Positions 11,959 through 22,398 are shown, counted from the first letter of the stretch. The stretch: 64,000 nucleotides of DNA from Nemertoderma westbladi (GCA_032718475.1 JAUCBJ010003758.1:1-64000); one strand, 5' to 3'. A program made the numbers and translations. Notes: generated by a model not told the origin, from the letters alone.

Positions 11959-12473
11959 CAGTCATTCAGGCTCTTGCCGTTAGTCTTGGCTGACGCGTCG
12001 ACCATCATTCTTAGTTTGCCCTTCTTAAGGTCCAGAGCCATATGCAGTGGCAAATAGTAGGTCCTGTCCGTGTTTGGTTCATCGACCGGTAGTTCCACGG
12101 CCCACCCTTTGTCCACATACTTCTTAATCGTCTTGTGGATGTATTCATCCTTTTCAGGGCTTGTTTGAGTGTTTGCTTCAACTTTCGAAGCCTCATCAAG
12201 ACCATCCTCTTATTATCTGGTAGTGGCAACTTCGGTTGTTTCCATACCATCCCTATGGTATATCGCCCCCCTTCACACTTCATCGAGTTCTTCAAGCTCT
12301 CCAGCGCCTGTTTAACCTCCACCGAGGTCCCGTCCCCAGTCTCCTTCAACCCCTCGAAGTCCTGCCGCAGCAGCCTCTTTAGTTGTTCCTCTGCTCCTTC
12401 GTCCTCAATTTGTTTCATTGTGCCCGCGAACATGCACCCTGAGGATTCTGACACGCTAAACAGGATTCTGGTC
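11959..12473 (-). pseudogene. BEL/Pao reverse transcriptase N-terminal part
   Basis: On the minus strand: LKRLLRQDFEG, then YTIGMVWKQPKLPLPDNKR (the family's strand-rich segment before the fingers), then after a frame change YYLPLHMALDLKKGKLRMM and VDASAKTNGKSLND, a conserved BEL/Pao block. It is cut on the left by the solo LTR and on the right by the TTAA MITE, and needs at least one frame correction. Confidence 0.85.
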
Positions 12474-13368
12474 TTAAAGGGGGGGGGGGGGGGGGGGGGG
12501 GGTATACCCCCCATGAACCTTTTTTTAAAATGGCTGTCAATTAGTGTTAAATGATAATATTGCTATTTTGTCATGGTCAACCACTGTATGGAAGGCCAAA
12601 TAGCCTTTATAGTAAAATTTGAAAATTTGTAGCCTCCCCCTAGCGGCTGGCGGCGGAATTAAAGATTTCACTAAAATTGCTACTAGTCCCTCAATTTTGG
12701 TCCAAATTTCTTGAAACCAACTTTTTTGGACTCAGCGTGATCGACTCTACAAAAGTTATCTTATATAATTTTTAATTAGCCATTTTATTTTAATTAATTA
12801 ATTTAATTAATTAATTATCATATTTTTAATTAAAATTGGCTAATTAGAAAAAATGGTAATATTTATCAAAATTCCATAAGATAACTTTTAAAGAGCTTCC
12901 AAAGCTCGTTCGAATGAGCCATAAACGAAGAAAATTGGTTGAAAAATGACGGAGGAGTAGTAATTTGAAAATGAAAAATGTCATTCCGAGAAAATGCCCT
13001 TCAAAGTTTAAACCGTCCCGCCAAAATTGGCTGTCTGTGTTCTGGTTGGTTAATTATTTCTGGCACGAATGATGCACACCAACGAGCTAAAATCTTCATT
13101 ACTGGAGTTTTCGGGGTCGCTGATTTCATTTCCAATGTCAGTTTTAATTTTTAGTGGAATCTAGTCTATCTGTCTGTCTGTCAGTCTTCTGTCTTTCTTA
13201 CAATTTGACGGACAGACCGTCATACGGAAAAACAGTGATAACTCGAGAACTGAAAGAGGTCTCACTAAGCGGTTGTCAGATTTGTAATCCTCATTAAATT
13301 CTGCTTTAGGTGAGATAAAGAAACAATAATTTGAAAATTTTACCTGAGGGGGGTATACCCCCCCTTAA
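12474..13368. mobile_element. TTAA-flanked MITE with poly-G terminal repeats (MITE A)
   Basis: The element lies between two TTAA sites (12474-12477 and 13365-13368), the target duplication of piggyBac-type transposases. Its ends are inverted copies: G24 then TATACCCCCC on the left, and GGGGGGTATACCCCCCC on the right. The centre holds an AT-rich palindrome (TTTAATTAGCC near 12771 against GGCTAATTAG near 12837), with wider flanks also inverted. It has no transposase. Removing it rejoins BEL/Pao sequence across one TTAA. A related copy is at 50657-51976. Confidence 0.8.
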
Positions 13369-14149
13369 TTGGGCCACTGAGCATCCATTCGAATGTCATG
13401 AGAATCGCCATCGGGTCTCGCTCCCTATCCTCGCCGAATACGGTCTGTAGTCCTCCGGGCTGTCGGGCAATCCATGCCGACTATGAGAGATACTTTCGGG
13501 ATGTCCAGTTCGGGTACGGAGAAATCGATGTCATCCTCAACCTCGAAAGGTATTGCTCAACCTCGATCTTTGTGCGTCACCTGGCATTAATATTAATCGA
13601 TTCTATTATTTGAATGGGATTGATGGTAGCCCCATAGTCGCACCCTGGCGTTATCGCTGATATCTCGCAACGCCCTGTTCTCATCCTCTTGACCTCGTCC
13701 TTACTCGAGATAGTGGTTACCGCCATCTTGCTTGGCCTCGTCCACAACCCTATCCTTTCGGCCACCCAACTTTCCGATAACGTGAAAGCTGCTCCTCTAT
13801 CGACCAACATTAGTGTCGTGACTGACAGCTCATCCTCTCCTATTATCTTCACCGGTACCACCCCGAGTAGTACCATTCCCCTTTTCTTCGCTCCCATGGT
13901 GCTTGTCGCCATCGTTTGGCCTTTAGTCCCATCTGTTTCGTCGTATTTTACTGGCGGTTCCTGGCACTTGGCAAACCTGTGTCCTCCTACCACGCATCGA
14001 TGACATAGTCCATTCTTACCAGTGTAGGCTACCCGATCTTGTTTAAGTAACGCCTGCCAATGCTTGCAGTCTATGGTCTTATGGAACCCGTTTCTATGCA
14101 ATTGACATTTTTTAATTGGGATTGTAGTGTTCCTTGTATAGTGCTTCAC
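13369..14149 (-). pseudogene. BEL/Pao zinc knuckle and aspartic protease region
   Basis: The frame 13577-14149 contains a first knuckle-like block (CQLHRNGFHKTIDC) and a canonical CX2CX4HX4C knuckle, CHRCVVGGHRFAKC, which binds RNA in gag. The protease follows (VLLGVVPVKI... LMLVDRGAAFTL): the expected Asp-Ser/Thr-Gly active site reads Asp-Arg-Gly, so it is probably dead. Towards 13370 a different frame reads VSLIVGMDCP, the family's post-protease motif, and this part abuts the MITE. Confidence 0.8.
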
Positions 14150-15026
14150 GTATCGCGCGTAGATTCATATCTAGCAGTTTAGCGTTTTGGTTATTTGGAC
14201 TCGGCCTACTGGAGGTATTAGGTTTGTATTTGTTTGTGTTGTTGTTTTGTTTCTGTCCCTGCCACAGTGTGGCCCTACTCCCAGCCCTACACCTAGAAGT
14301 TCCCTGCGTTGCCGCATACGGTAGTGATTGTCTTATCTTCGGAAGTGCATTCGCCACACTATGTTCTGGTTTAGGCCTGTTGTATTCAGCTTTTGGCGCC
14401 TTCCCCAAACTGTCCTCAATGTACACTGGGTCTGTGATTAGTTCCGCTTCGTAGTTAAGGAAGTTCGACATCTCCTCCAGCCCTGGCTCCGCGCCTTTCC
14501 TCTCTCGGGTGGAGAAAGCGATCTTTCTCCACTTGTTCCTCAGCCAGATCGGTAGTGCCTGCGCTATCGTAGTGATATTGTTTGATGCATTGAGTTCTTA
14601 AGGGGCATCCAGAGTCTTTAATACTATGAGCGCCTTTTCTACTTTATTAGCGAAGGTCTTGATGCTGACGGGGTTGTCTGCGAGTCCGCCTGATGTTATT
14701 CCCCTTAAGGTTTGTCGGATAATCTTCGCAGGATGGCCGAATTCCCTGTCCAGGGCTCGCCATGCAGTCGTGAATCCTCTTTCAATACCTTGGTATTGTC
14801 TCACGATGTCGTATGCTGGCCCCCCTGTATAGACTTGTAGATATGTAAGGCACTCCGCCTGCGTAAGGTTTTTTGTTAGGATTTCGTTGCTGTACATATG
14901 CCGGAATTGCAGATATTCCTCCGGCTTACTACCATCAAACTTGAAGGGTTCCACTGGTGGCAGCTCAATCCTAGTCTTCAGCGCATCGATGAGTGTTGCC
15001 ATTCCCATCGCTTGTACTTCCAGCAC
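14112..15026 (-). pseudogene. BEL/Pao gag, DUF1759-type domain
   Basis: The frame 14598-15026 has the hallmark order LPPVEPFKFDGSKPEEYLQF, LTQAECLTYLQ, GGPAYDIVRQY, WRALDREFGHPAKI and KVEKALIVLKTLD. This is the gag segment shared by BEL/Pao elements, taken to build the particle core. After a break near 14590 the frame 14112-14471 continues with LNYEAELITDP and a low-complexity Gln/Asn-rich link to the knuckles. Confidence 0.85.
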
Positions 15027-15046
15027 GCTCGATGGTATACAGGCTC

Positions 15047-16756
15047 CTATGATGTTGGGTGTGGTTCACCTATCGGGCCCGTCGACTTTCCCTGATTTCC
15101 CTGGGTGGGATATATCATCGGGGGTAGCGGTCCCCTCCATATCTCTGTGTCGCACGATTTGTTTGGATCTGAGGGGGTCGGGGTTCTTGTTCTCCCCCTC
15201 TGCCCCCCCCCTCCCCCACCAATGTTAAGTTTGGTACTGGGGTTGATGTTATTATATTGGGGCCAATACACTATCTGCAATATCCCCCCCCCTCCCCTGG
15301 GTGTATATTGTATCCCTGCATGTTATAGTCATACTGGTGTGCAGGTACCGGTATAGGCCTCGGTTTCTTGCCTACTAACTGGTATGTATGACGCGACCTC
15401 CGGGTCTAATTCCGTCATTCGCGCTACCCTATCGCCTACACTATCTCTCCCAGCATGGAAGAAGGCCAGCATCTCTCCCAGCATGCAGTAAGGCCTACAG
15501 TATGTCCTGCAGTCTGCCTGTGTCCTTCCGGATCGAAGTTTAATCTTCTCGAGTATTCCGAGAAGTCCTCCCCACGACTACCATATTCTCGATTGGCAGC
15601 TACGTTCCGATGGGAAGTTTCTCTCTGATCCCCTCTCCTGTCTTCATCCTCGTACCGGTACACTCTGTACCCCTCTCCCGGTGTGTGGTATATTTCACCA
15701 AGTTGTGTTTCTCCGGGGCGACGGCAATCTCCCGGAGTACGACCCCACCGGCTCTCCATCTCCACCTCGACTATTGACGGTTCACTGTCCATCCTTCCCC
15801 TCTGGTTGCTCGTAGCAACACCTCCTCTTCCCTCCTCGCTCCTTTTGACTTCAGTGTGATGTCCTCCCTCGCGAGATCTCACCTCGACCTCCCAGATGAA
15901 CTCCACTGTTCTTCTTCCGTCTTCCGAGTGGGCTCGACGTTTCCTCGTTTGGCCGCTGACAGCACCAACGTCCCTCCCTCTGCCCGGTTGGACGGCCCTG
16001 GGGATATTCATAGTCCCCCTACTATCCTCTGTCATCGGGTGCCACGGTTCACTCAATTTACCAAGCGCATTATCCGCCGACGCTCGTGGGACATTCTCTG
16101 CCTCTCGTCATTAATTGGTTGTGATGGGGTGCCTGTAGCCCCCCCTCCACCCATCACCTCTTGTTTCGCCCCCATGTTTCCTTCCAGTCGACGCATTAGT
16201 CCTACTCTTACTGGGTTCATTCACCCCCGCCTGTACCTGCGCAACTGCGTGGCCTTGCAGGCTCTTATTGGGCAAATCGCTTGTTTCCCCTTCGTTTATA
16301 TTAATTAATTGCACCGCTAATAGTCTCGCCCTGTTGGTAGCTATTAATTATATTATTTTGATTAATTCTGCCGGGGTTATTTAATATATTATTATTTGGA
16401 TTATCATTTAAATTATTTAAATTATTGTGTTCGATATTATTTAAATTATTTTGTTCAATATTCGAATTATTACCGGGTAAAATATAATTTCCTGCAAGAA
16501 AAGTTTCATTAGTGTTAGGGTAATCTATTACGGTACTATTAATATTAACTTCATTAAACGTATTATTAATACCCCCCCCCCCCCCCCCCCCCGCCCGTAC
16601 AGTCACACCAGTCTTGGGTCTGTCGTCCGGTACCTGTAAGTGGGGTATTAACAAAGGTTTCCATCACCTCTGGTTCCTCATAAATACTACCCAAACCAGC
16701 CTCACTCTCTGATAAACCCATTTTCGCCAGTTCTAATCGGTGCTTTTGTTTCACTT
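15047..16756 (-). pseudogene. BEL/Pao gag middle, low-complexity and frame-shifted
   Basis: Several short minus frames (15436-16056, 16111-16314, 16301-16654, 16566-16754) overlap end to end and change phase. They contain an Arg/Glu-rich stretch, then an Asn-rich stretch of LNNIEHNNLNN type, interrupted by a C21 run (16572-16592) that reads as polyglycine. Coding origin is inferred from position between clear gag pieces. The homopolymer is a likely frameshift source. Confidence 0.6.
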
Positions 16757-16760
16757 GGTA

Positions 16761-17938
16761 TTACATTACCCCCTCAACCGGGTATGCATATCGTCTCGCA
16801 ATCGTTTGCCGGCCCTCTCTCTCTCTATCCTCTCTAATACTCTGGTTGGCTAATTCTGTCTCCCTCGCCTCCCGCTCTCTACGCTCATTCACCTCCCTCG
16901 CCTCCCGCTCTCTACGCTCATTTTCCACTCTCTCCTCCCACTCTTTGCGCTCATTTTCCACTCTCTCCTCCTGCTCTTTGCGCTCATTCATTTCTCTTTC
17001 CTCCCGCTCTCTATAGTTTCTCGCCACCCTTTCGGCCCTCTCTTTACACTCTCTCGCTAATTCTCTCTCCCTGTCTAGTAACGCGGTCCCCTCATCCAAC
17101 TGCCTTTCTAGTTCCTTTTGATCCAGCGCAACAATATCTAATTGACACGCGAGATCTATCTCTAACACCTGTCTTGCTTTCGCGGAGGATGTAGCGGACT
17201 TTTCGGTTGCGACGGACTCCCGTCGCCTGCTCGTTTTACTAATTTTCCCGTAATTGCTGGGATTCCTACTAATCGATGACACCGAATCTTCGGGGTTAAC
17301 CTCGGATTCGCTGTTGTGCGGATCCGCCCATCCCACTAACTTAATCCCCCTCACATCTACCAGATAGGGCCCTACGTACACAACCCTTACTTCCACCATC
17401 TCGGATCGCCACAATTCAAATAGTTCTGTGGCGACCCCCCTCGCTTGTTCAAATCGGACTAGATAGCGAAAGTGTTTGTTGCACTCACCTAGCCTTTGGT
17501 ATAACTTGGGCTGGTCTACCTTTCTCCCCTCCCTAGCGTCCTTCAACAACCTCTTCGCGGCGTTGTATCCCCATCGCAGGCGATCACTCGTCCTGACGTT
17601 TTCCTCGTTGACTTTACCTTCCCTCCTCGTCCGGTGCCGTACCGTCGGTCCCACCATCGCCGTTCCGGTGGGCCGTTCGCCGCCCTCGGCCAGTGGTTGC
17701 CGGTGACTTTGGTACCTCGTCTGTCGCTAGGATCTCGCGTCGACTCATCCTCTCTTCTTCCTCGTACTCGGCTGCCTTCCTCCTCGACGTCTAGACCGTC
17801 CCTCATTGGCGAATCCGGTGTGGCGGGCCGGTACCGCCTCGTCACGGCCTCCCGAATTGTCTGGTCTCCATCGCTCGGGGTCCGCGGCGGAGTACTTCCT
17901 CCTTCCGAACCTTGGGGCGTTTGATGTTGTTCACTCAT
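16761..17938 (-). pseudogene. BEL/Pao gag N-terminus with coiled coil
   Basis: A Met at 17938 (MSEQHQTPQG) opens a 131-codon frame that must shift near 17640 into the 298-codon frame ending at 16761. The latter has RLRWGYNAAKRLLKDAREG, AKARQVLEIDLACQLDI, LDQKELERQLDEG and a long charged coiled coil of repeated NERREREARE-type units. BEL/Pao gag proteins begin with such a helical, charged region. The internal unit repeats in DNA (16860-17000) suggest replication slippage. Confidence 0.75.
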
Positions 17939-18600
17939 GTTGTCGGTGTTGTGTGGTCACAGTGTTTGGTTGTCCTACTGGTTAGTTTTGACTGTGACGG
18001 TATCCACTGGAGTTGACAGTGGTGGATACCGACCGGTGTAGATTGTATGCGTCGTCGCATTCATAGGCTGCTGGCCAAGTGCTGGATATATTAGGCCGAA
18101 GGCCATTGTAAAACACAAAGTTAAATTGTCAGTGTTAATAATCACAGCAGTTGATAATAGCACAGTCTGAATATAATAATATGCAATACGAACAGTAACG
18201 ATGACAGTCAAAACTAATTCCGGTCTCACAACCGTAAGCAAATCAACTAAACTAATAATCAGAAATCACAACGGTTATACCATTGACACATATCAGATTA
18301 CTCCTACACTACAGGATAGCCCTAATATCCAATAGATATGCTCCTGTCCCCCCTAATGTGCTTTCCTGCCCTCTATTGGCTTAACCTGATTAATTGTCAT
18401 CCCGCCACTCCCTGTTGGCCCTGTCCCTTGGTGCTAGCCTTACTAGCTTGTTTCTCCATCTGAGGTGGTTTGACTTCTCACCTCTTTCTGTGGCTTACGG
18501 CGTGTATCCCCCCCCCCTCCCCCCCCCCCCAGTTGGTTATGAGGTGAGATTATTATTGGTAATCTCACATCACCAACTATATTGGTAAAATGCCACTATT
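17939..18600. other. Upstream flank of the BEL/Pao element; no LTR pair seen
   Basis: A 5' LTR or leader should lie here, but no second copy is available for comparison because the other end is truncated. A short hairpin occurs at 17999-18030 (GGTATCCAC with GTGGATACC), and a broken C run at 18508-18530. Weak open frames here show no family motif. Confidence 0.4.
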
Positions 18601-19050
18601 CCCATTTTCGGTGGGTAATGCACGGAATTGAATCCGCTTACAAAATAGAGCATTATTAATAATATGATATAGTATATCTCTCTTCAGAATCTCTTGCCCA
18701 CTCCATCATAACGTTATTCAATTCATAAGCTCTGCAATAGTATTGTAAAGTTCATCCAGTAGTCAGACTGTCTATCTCCTTGGGTATGTGTGTGCCTAAC
18801 ATCAAATCATCCTTCAGATTTATTAACCAATTCTGAATCTTATACCACTAAACCATGTATTATGCTAGTTTTGGCAGTGATAAAAAAGGCATACATCTGC
18901 CCCACACAAGGAAAGGGACCACTCTGAATACACCATCTCAGCTAAGGAAAATATTTCATAGCAAACATTGTTGACATTCCTTACTTATCTTCATGGACAA
19001 TAAAACATGTTAGACATCATATATATTTGTATATATATATCGATATATGC
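18600..19050. other. No gene recognised
   Basis: AT-rich DNA ending in a TATATATCGATATA-type stretch near 19030. No coding or structural feature can be supported. Confidence 0.5.
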
Positions 19051-19055
19051 AAGAT

Positions 19056-19181
19056 TTATTTCGCACATTTTCGAGTTTGCATTACTCTTAATCATGCTAT
19101 TAATGTAGCAAAACCAAGTTTAGCTACTTTTTTTAATAGCATGATTAAAAGTATGCCAACTCGAAAATTTGCGAAATAATT
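19056..19181. repeat. Long inverted repeat (hairpin MITE-like), 48-bp arms
   Basis: Arms 19056-19103 and 19134-19181 are inverted copies with only a few differences. Both include TTAATCATGCTATTAA and a TTTTCGAGTT segment next to TTTCGCA. The loop contains a smaller stem, GTAGC with GCTAC. It could be a hairpin MITE, or part of the GIY-YIG element that begins about 100 bp later. No target duplication was identified. Confidence 0.75.
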
Positions 19182-19274
19182 ATCACTTTTTAAAAACAGC
19201 GGGATATTGTTCTTTTTATTATTTATTTACTTACCAGTTATTATTATTAATAATTATAGTGGTACTTTTATTTA

Positions 19275-19715
19275 ATGACACGGCTAGTGCGGTTTGTTTA
19301 CACAACTGCCAAACTGCGCCAATCACTACCATCATTGAAACATCGGGTTCCAGATATTCTTGCGTCTAACGTTGTTTATTCTTTCTCTTGTCCCACTTGT
19401 AAGGGGGAATATGTTGGACATACCATCCAGCACTTGTTTGAATGCGTTAGACAGCATCAAGACGGGTCGGCCAATGATGGTAGTGAACAAGGCAAGACAG
19501 TTCACAACCATATCATGACACACCGCGGCGAGCCCAATACACGGTGGTTGACGGACTGGCGTGAGTTCTTCAAGCATTTCAAAGTAATTGCACAGCACCC
19601 ATTGCGGCCTGTCCTGCAAAAACTTGAAATGTTTTATATACGTATGCGTCAGCCCGCCATTAACAAACAGAAACGTGATTGGCGCAAGTTTGAGGTGCTG
19701 CTTCCCAGTGGTTAG
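19275..19715 (+). pseudogene. GIY-YIG endonuclease fragment, Penelope-like element
   Basis: The frame reads SNVVYSFSCPTCKGEYVG, a GIY-YIG start (Val-Tyr, then a CPTC metal pair and Tyr-Val-Gly). A His-rich middle (VHNHIMTHRG) and the end block LEMFYIRMRQPAINKQKRDW follow, where the family usually has a Glu and an Asn near the C-terminus. In Penelope-like retrotransposons this domain sits after the reverse transcriptase and nicks target DNA. No reverse transcriptase is found upstream, so this is the 3' part only. The frame itself is open to a stop at 19713-19715. The Met at 19275 is not a true start. Confidence 0.75.
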
Positions 19716-19800
19716 ACGGATACACTTCTACCTTGTTTCACTTTACCTTTCTTTCTCCCTTGGGAACTTCTATCTAATGTCTCCTTTCTAGCACTAGCTA

Positions 19801-19829
19801 CTTGAGAAAGCCCCCATTGGGGCGAAACC
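19801..19829 (+). ncRNA. Hammerhead-like hairpin after the GIY-YIG ORF (degenerate)
   Basis: 86 bp after the GIY-YIG stop the sequence is CTTGAGAAA, then a 5-bp stem GCCCC-CATT-GGGGC, then GAAAC. In a hammerhead ribozyme, CTGANGA, stem II and GAAA occur in this order. Here the first core box is altered, so catalysis is unlikely. Hammerhead motifs are known from Penelope-like elements. A matching arrangement follows the second Penelope relic (54438-54467). Confidence 0.45.
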
Positions 19830-19832
19830 TAC

Positions 19833-19860
19833 TGATCAGCTGACAGTTGTCAGCTGATCA
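19833..19860. repeat. Perfect 13-bp palindrome with 2-nt loop
   Basis: TGATCAGCTGACA (19833-19845) and TGTCAGCTGATCA (19848-19860) are exact inverted copies. The right arm is also the start of the 199-bp tandem unit that follows, so only the right half recurs at 20047-20059. Confidence 0.9.
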
Positions 19861-20246
19861 CTGATTGCATGCAACATCTACAGGTCAGTTGCTTTTTTAC
19901 TGTTTCATTTGTACTGCATAAGTGCATACCTACCGGTAAGGTTTTTACTTCACTGCTTGACAATTAAATAAAGTACCACTATATTGCATTAACTCAAGCT
20001 TTTTAATTCAATGGATTATTATACTATAATAATCCATTGGCAGTTCTGTCAGCTGATCACTGATTGCATGCAACATCTACAGGTCAGTTGCTTTTTTACT
20101 GTTTCATTTGTACTGCATAAGTGCATACCTACCGGTAAGGTTTTTACTTCACTGCTTGACAATTAAATAAAGTACCACTATATTGCATTAACTCAAGCTT
20201 TTTAATTCAATGGATTATTATACTATAATAATCCATTGGCAGTTCT
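19849..20246. repeat. Two-copy tandem repeat, 199-bp unit
   Basis: 19849-20047 and 20048-20246 appear identical by eye. Each unit starts GTCAGCTGATCACTGATTGC and ends with a 13-bp perfect inverted repeat (AATGGATTATTAT, 3-nt loop, ATAATAATCCATT; 20010-20038 and 20209-20237). The position directly after a Penelope-type GIY-YIG domain recalls the tandem or pseudo-LTR arrangement of such elements. That link is inference. Confidence 0.85.
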
Positions 20247-20459
20247 CTAGTCTACCGCTAATGGGCTGAAATGAAAACATTTTAGAAATCTCTGAATTGA
20301 AAAACCTTCAGCTAATAGCGACATCAAGAATATTCAATGACCATCAGTTCAGTTGGGCTACTAATTTTACGGTTATTTATGTTATGGTTGAACCATAACA
20401 TACATTAGAGAACCCAATCAATCAATCTATCATAATAATAATATCATAATAATAATAGA

Positions 20460-20990
20460 AGGAAACGTCAGCTGTCGGCCAAGATCCCCTTTGGTTGATT
20501 CTCAAATTTTTAGATCACTGGTTGGCTATCTAATTGACCATCACTGGTTTGCCAAAGAATAATTATTCTTCAACAGGAAGGATATCACAAAACAATGGCC
20601 AATTAGCATATATCCTATTTACTAACAAGATACCCACCCATTTTGCTTTGGTGAGTTGCTTAATAGTTCGTTCAAACTACATTAGCATTCATATAATAAT
20701 AATATATGTGATGCCAATTGCTACAATTCAGAGCAGTTTGGAAAGCTCATATAATTTACTTGAGTCATGAGATTTGACTCTTAATCCAATAACTAACCAT
20801 AGTGAATAAAGGACAAGTTGGTTTGCTGCCCTAAAGAAAGGAAACCTCACACTTTAAAGATGATTTCGAATGCGGATAAGCTATTCAACATAATAATGCT
20901 GAATTGGATAAGTGATTCAGAAAGACTGCTGCATGGCTGTGAGGTGGTTTCCGAAAAGGTGATTCGAGTCCAATCAACATGCTTTAGGAA
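20460..20990 (+). repeat. Dispersed repeat R, copy 1 (diverged)
   Basis: This stretch aligns by eye, in the same orientation, with 34370-34960. Shared landmarks are AATTATTCTT followed by CAACAGGAAGG or CAATAGGAAGG, ACAAGATACC or AGAAGATACC with CTACCCAGC-like text, CTTGAGTCATG, and AATAATAATGC...CTGGATAA. The content resembles an old protein-coding mobile element end, but no reading frame survives and I cannot classify it. Confidence 0.55.
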
Positions 20991-22194
20991 TTGTTACAAG
21001 TAATGTCATGTAACTAACTTGCCTCATATTTGTAGATTTGTTAAATTCCTTTGATAGTCTACTGTGTGCTTTGTATGTCTCTTGACCAAAATAATATGTG
21101 AGCTATAAATTCAAAACACCAGTAGCACTAGAGGCAGAGGAAATAACCAATAATATTGATGGCTTTTCACTCAGTGATGATCTGGGTTTAATACCGGATA
21201 TTAAATCAAATTAAACAATGTGTAATATTTATTTCCATTATCCATTTTGTACAATTACTGACTTAGATCTGATTAGGGGAAAATAAATATTATAGCAAAC
21301 AATGTATTCATCATGTTTTGTGGGGCAGCCTTAATAAAATTACATTCCCATCACTGCAATGCAATTTATCTTCTCAAACAGAATTGCATTTCAGCCATTT
21401 ATATTAACAGCCTATCGCATCATACTCACCACATCCTTCAACCAATGAGGAAGCAATCATTTTCAGGATTGTGCTGTCAGTGCATCTTTCCTTCCTATTA
21501 AAACTTCATACTAATATGTATGCATCAGATTACAATTAATATATTTGAGTGCATTGTGTCCTAAATTATTTTAGGTGATAATAAAATCACCTCAAGGGTA
21601 TCTTCACTCTTTATTGCTCCAAATATATTCAATAGTAATAAATACAGCGTGTTCCTATATTTATTTGTATGTTCAATACTATTTCAAAATTTTCCAGAGC
21701 CCATCAGCCAATGGACGTTAACTATGTGTGGATGGATGTGTGTGGATTTCATCAATTAGAGTTTATATTTAAATATTATTAAGTCCGAGGCTGGAAATAG
21801 AATAGGTAGGAGTGCAATCTTCCATAGATAACCATATCTCTATAAACTGAATATTACGCAAATGATAGGCCAATTGTAGTCCATTATACAACTTCATGAT
21901 TGACAGGATAGAGAAGAAGTGGACCAGCACAAGCATTGTATGTGTCATTACCACCTTCCAGGGCCTTCCAGTGCAAACTCAAATGAATTACTTACCCCTC
22001 TCAAGCTCCACCATTATTATTATTATTTATTTATTTTTTATTAAAACTAGGGCCCACTTGGGACTTCATGCAACTGCTATTGAATAAAATAACATACATA
22101 GTGATATCACTATTAGTAGGTTAAAATGCATTTAAGGTATAAGCGATATGTAAGTAATCAATAGTATCCACCTCATGCAAACACATTTGGTAGA
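20991..22194. other. No gene recognised
   Basis: AT-rich DNA with only short, motif-free open frames on both strands. A (TTA)n patch lies near 22011-22040. Confidence 0.5.
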
Positions 22195-22398
22195 TTAGCT
22201 TGATCCTAGACACCCTCCCTGGGGCTGCCCCATAAGTCCTACACCTCCCCCTGGTGTCTTCAGGTCATTGTTGTGTGCCATCCTGGTAGACTTTGCCTCG
22301 GCAGACTCGTTAATGTCCTCATCTGTGAGGTCGAGGCTTGACGTGGCACCCACAGCAAGGACCATAAGCCAGAGATACAGTCGTGCAAGGACCTCCAT
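22195..22398 (-). CDS. Possible small secreted peptide, 67 aa
   Basis: The frame opens with MEVLARLYLWLMVLAVGATS, a good signal peptide: short charged start, Leu/Val core and small residues before a likely cut after Ser-20. An acidic stretch (LDLTDEDINESAEAK) and a Gly-rich end with PGGGVGLMGQPQGG follow. It ends at a stop and lies 170 bp downstream of the split unknown gene on the same strand, so it might instead be part of that transcript. No family is recognised. Overlapping frames exist, so it could be chance. Confidence 0.35.
   Translation of the reverse strand: MEVLARLYLWLMVLAVGATSSLDLTDEDINESAEAKSTRMAHNNDLKTPGGGVGLMGQPQGGCLGSS

Larger units (their letters stand above)
9622..17938 (-). 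mobile_element. Degenerate BEL/Pao LTR retrotransposon, internal region
   Basis: On the minus strand the order is gag N-terminus, gag DUF1759-type domain, zinc knuckles, protease, reverse transcriptase and Pao-type RNase H, which is BEL/Pao order. The element stops at the RNase H end near 9625: integrase and 3' LTR are missing. Two insertions interrupt it, a solo LTR (10802-11952) in reverse transcriptase and a TTAA MITE (12474-13368) just upstream of reverse transcriptase. Frameshifts and stops occur throughout, so it is inactive. No paired LTR was identified to the right of gag. The superfamily call rests on Pao-specific motifs in RT and RNase H. Confidence 0.9.
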
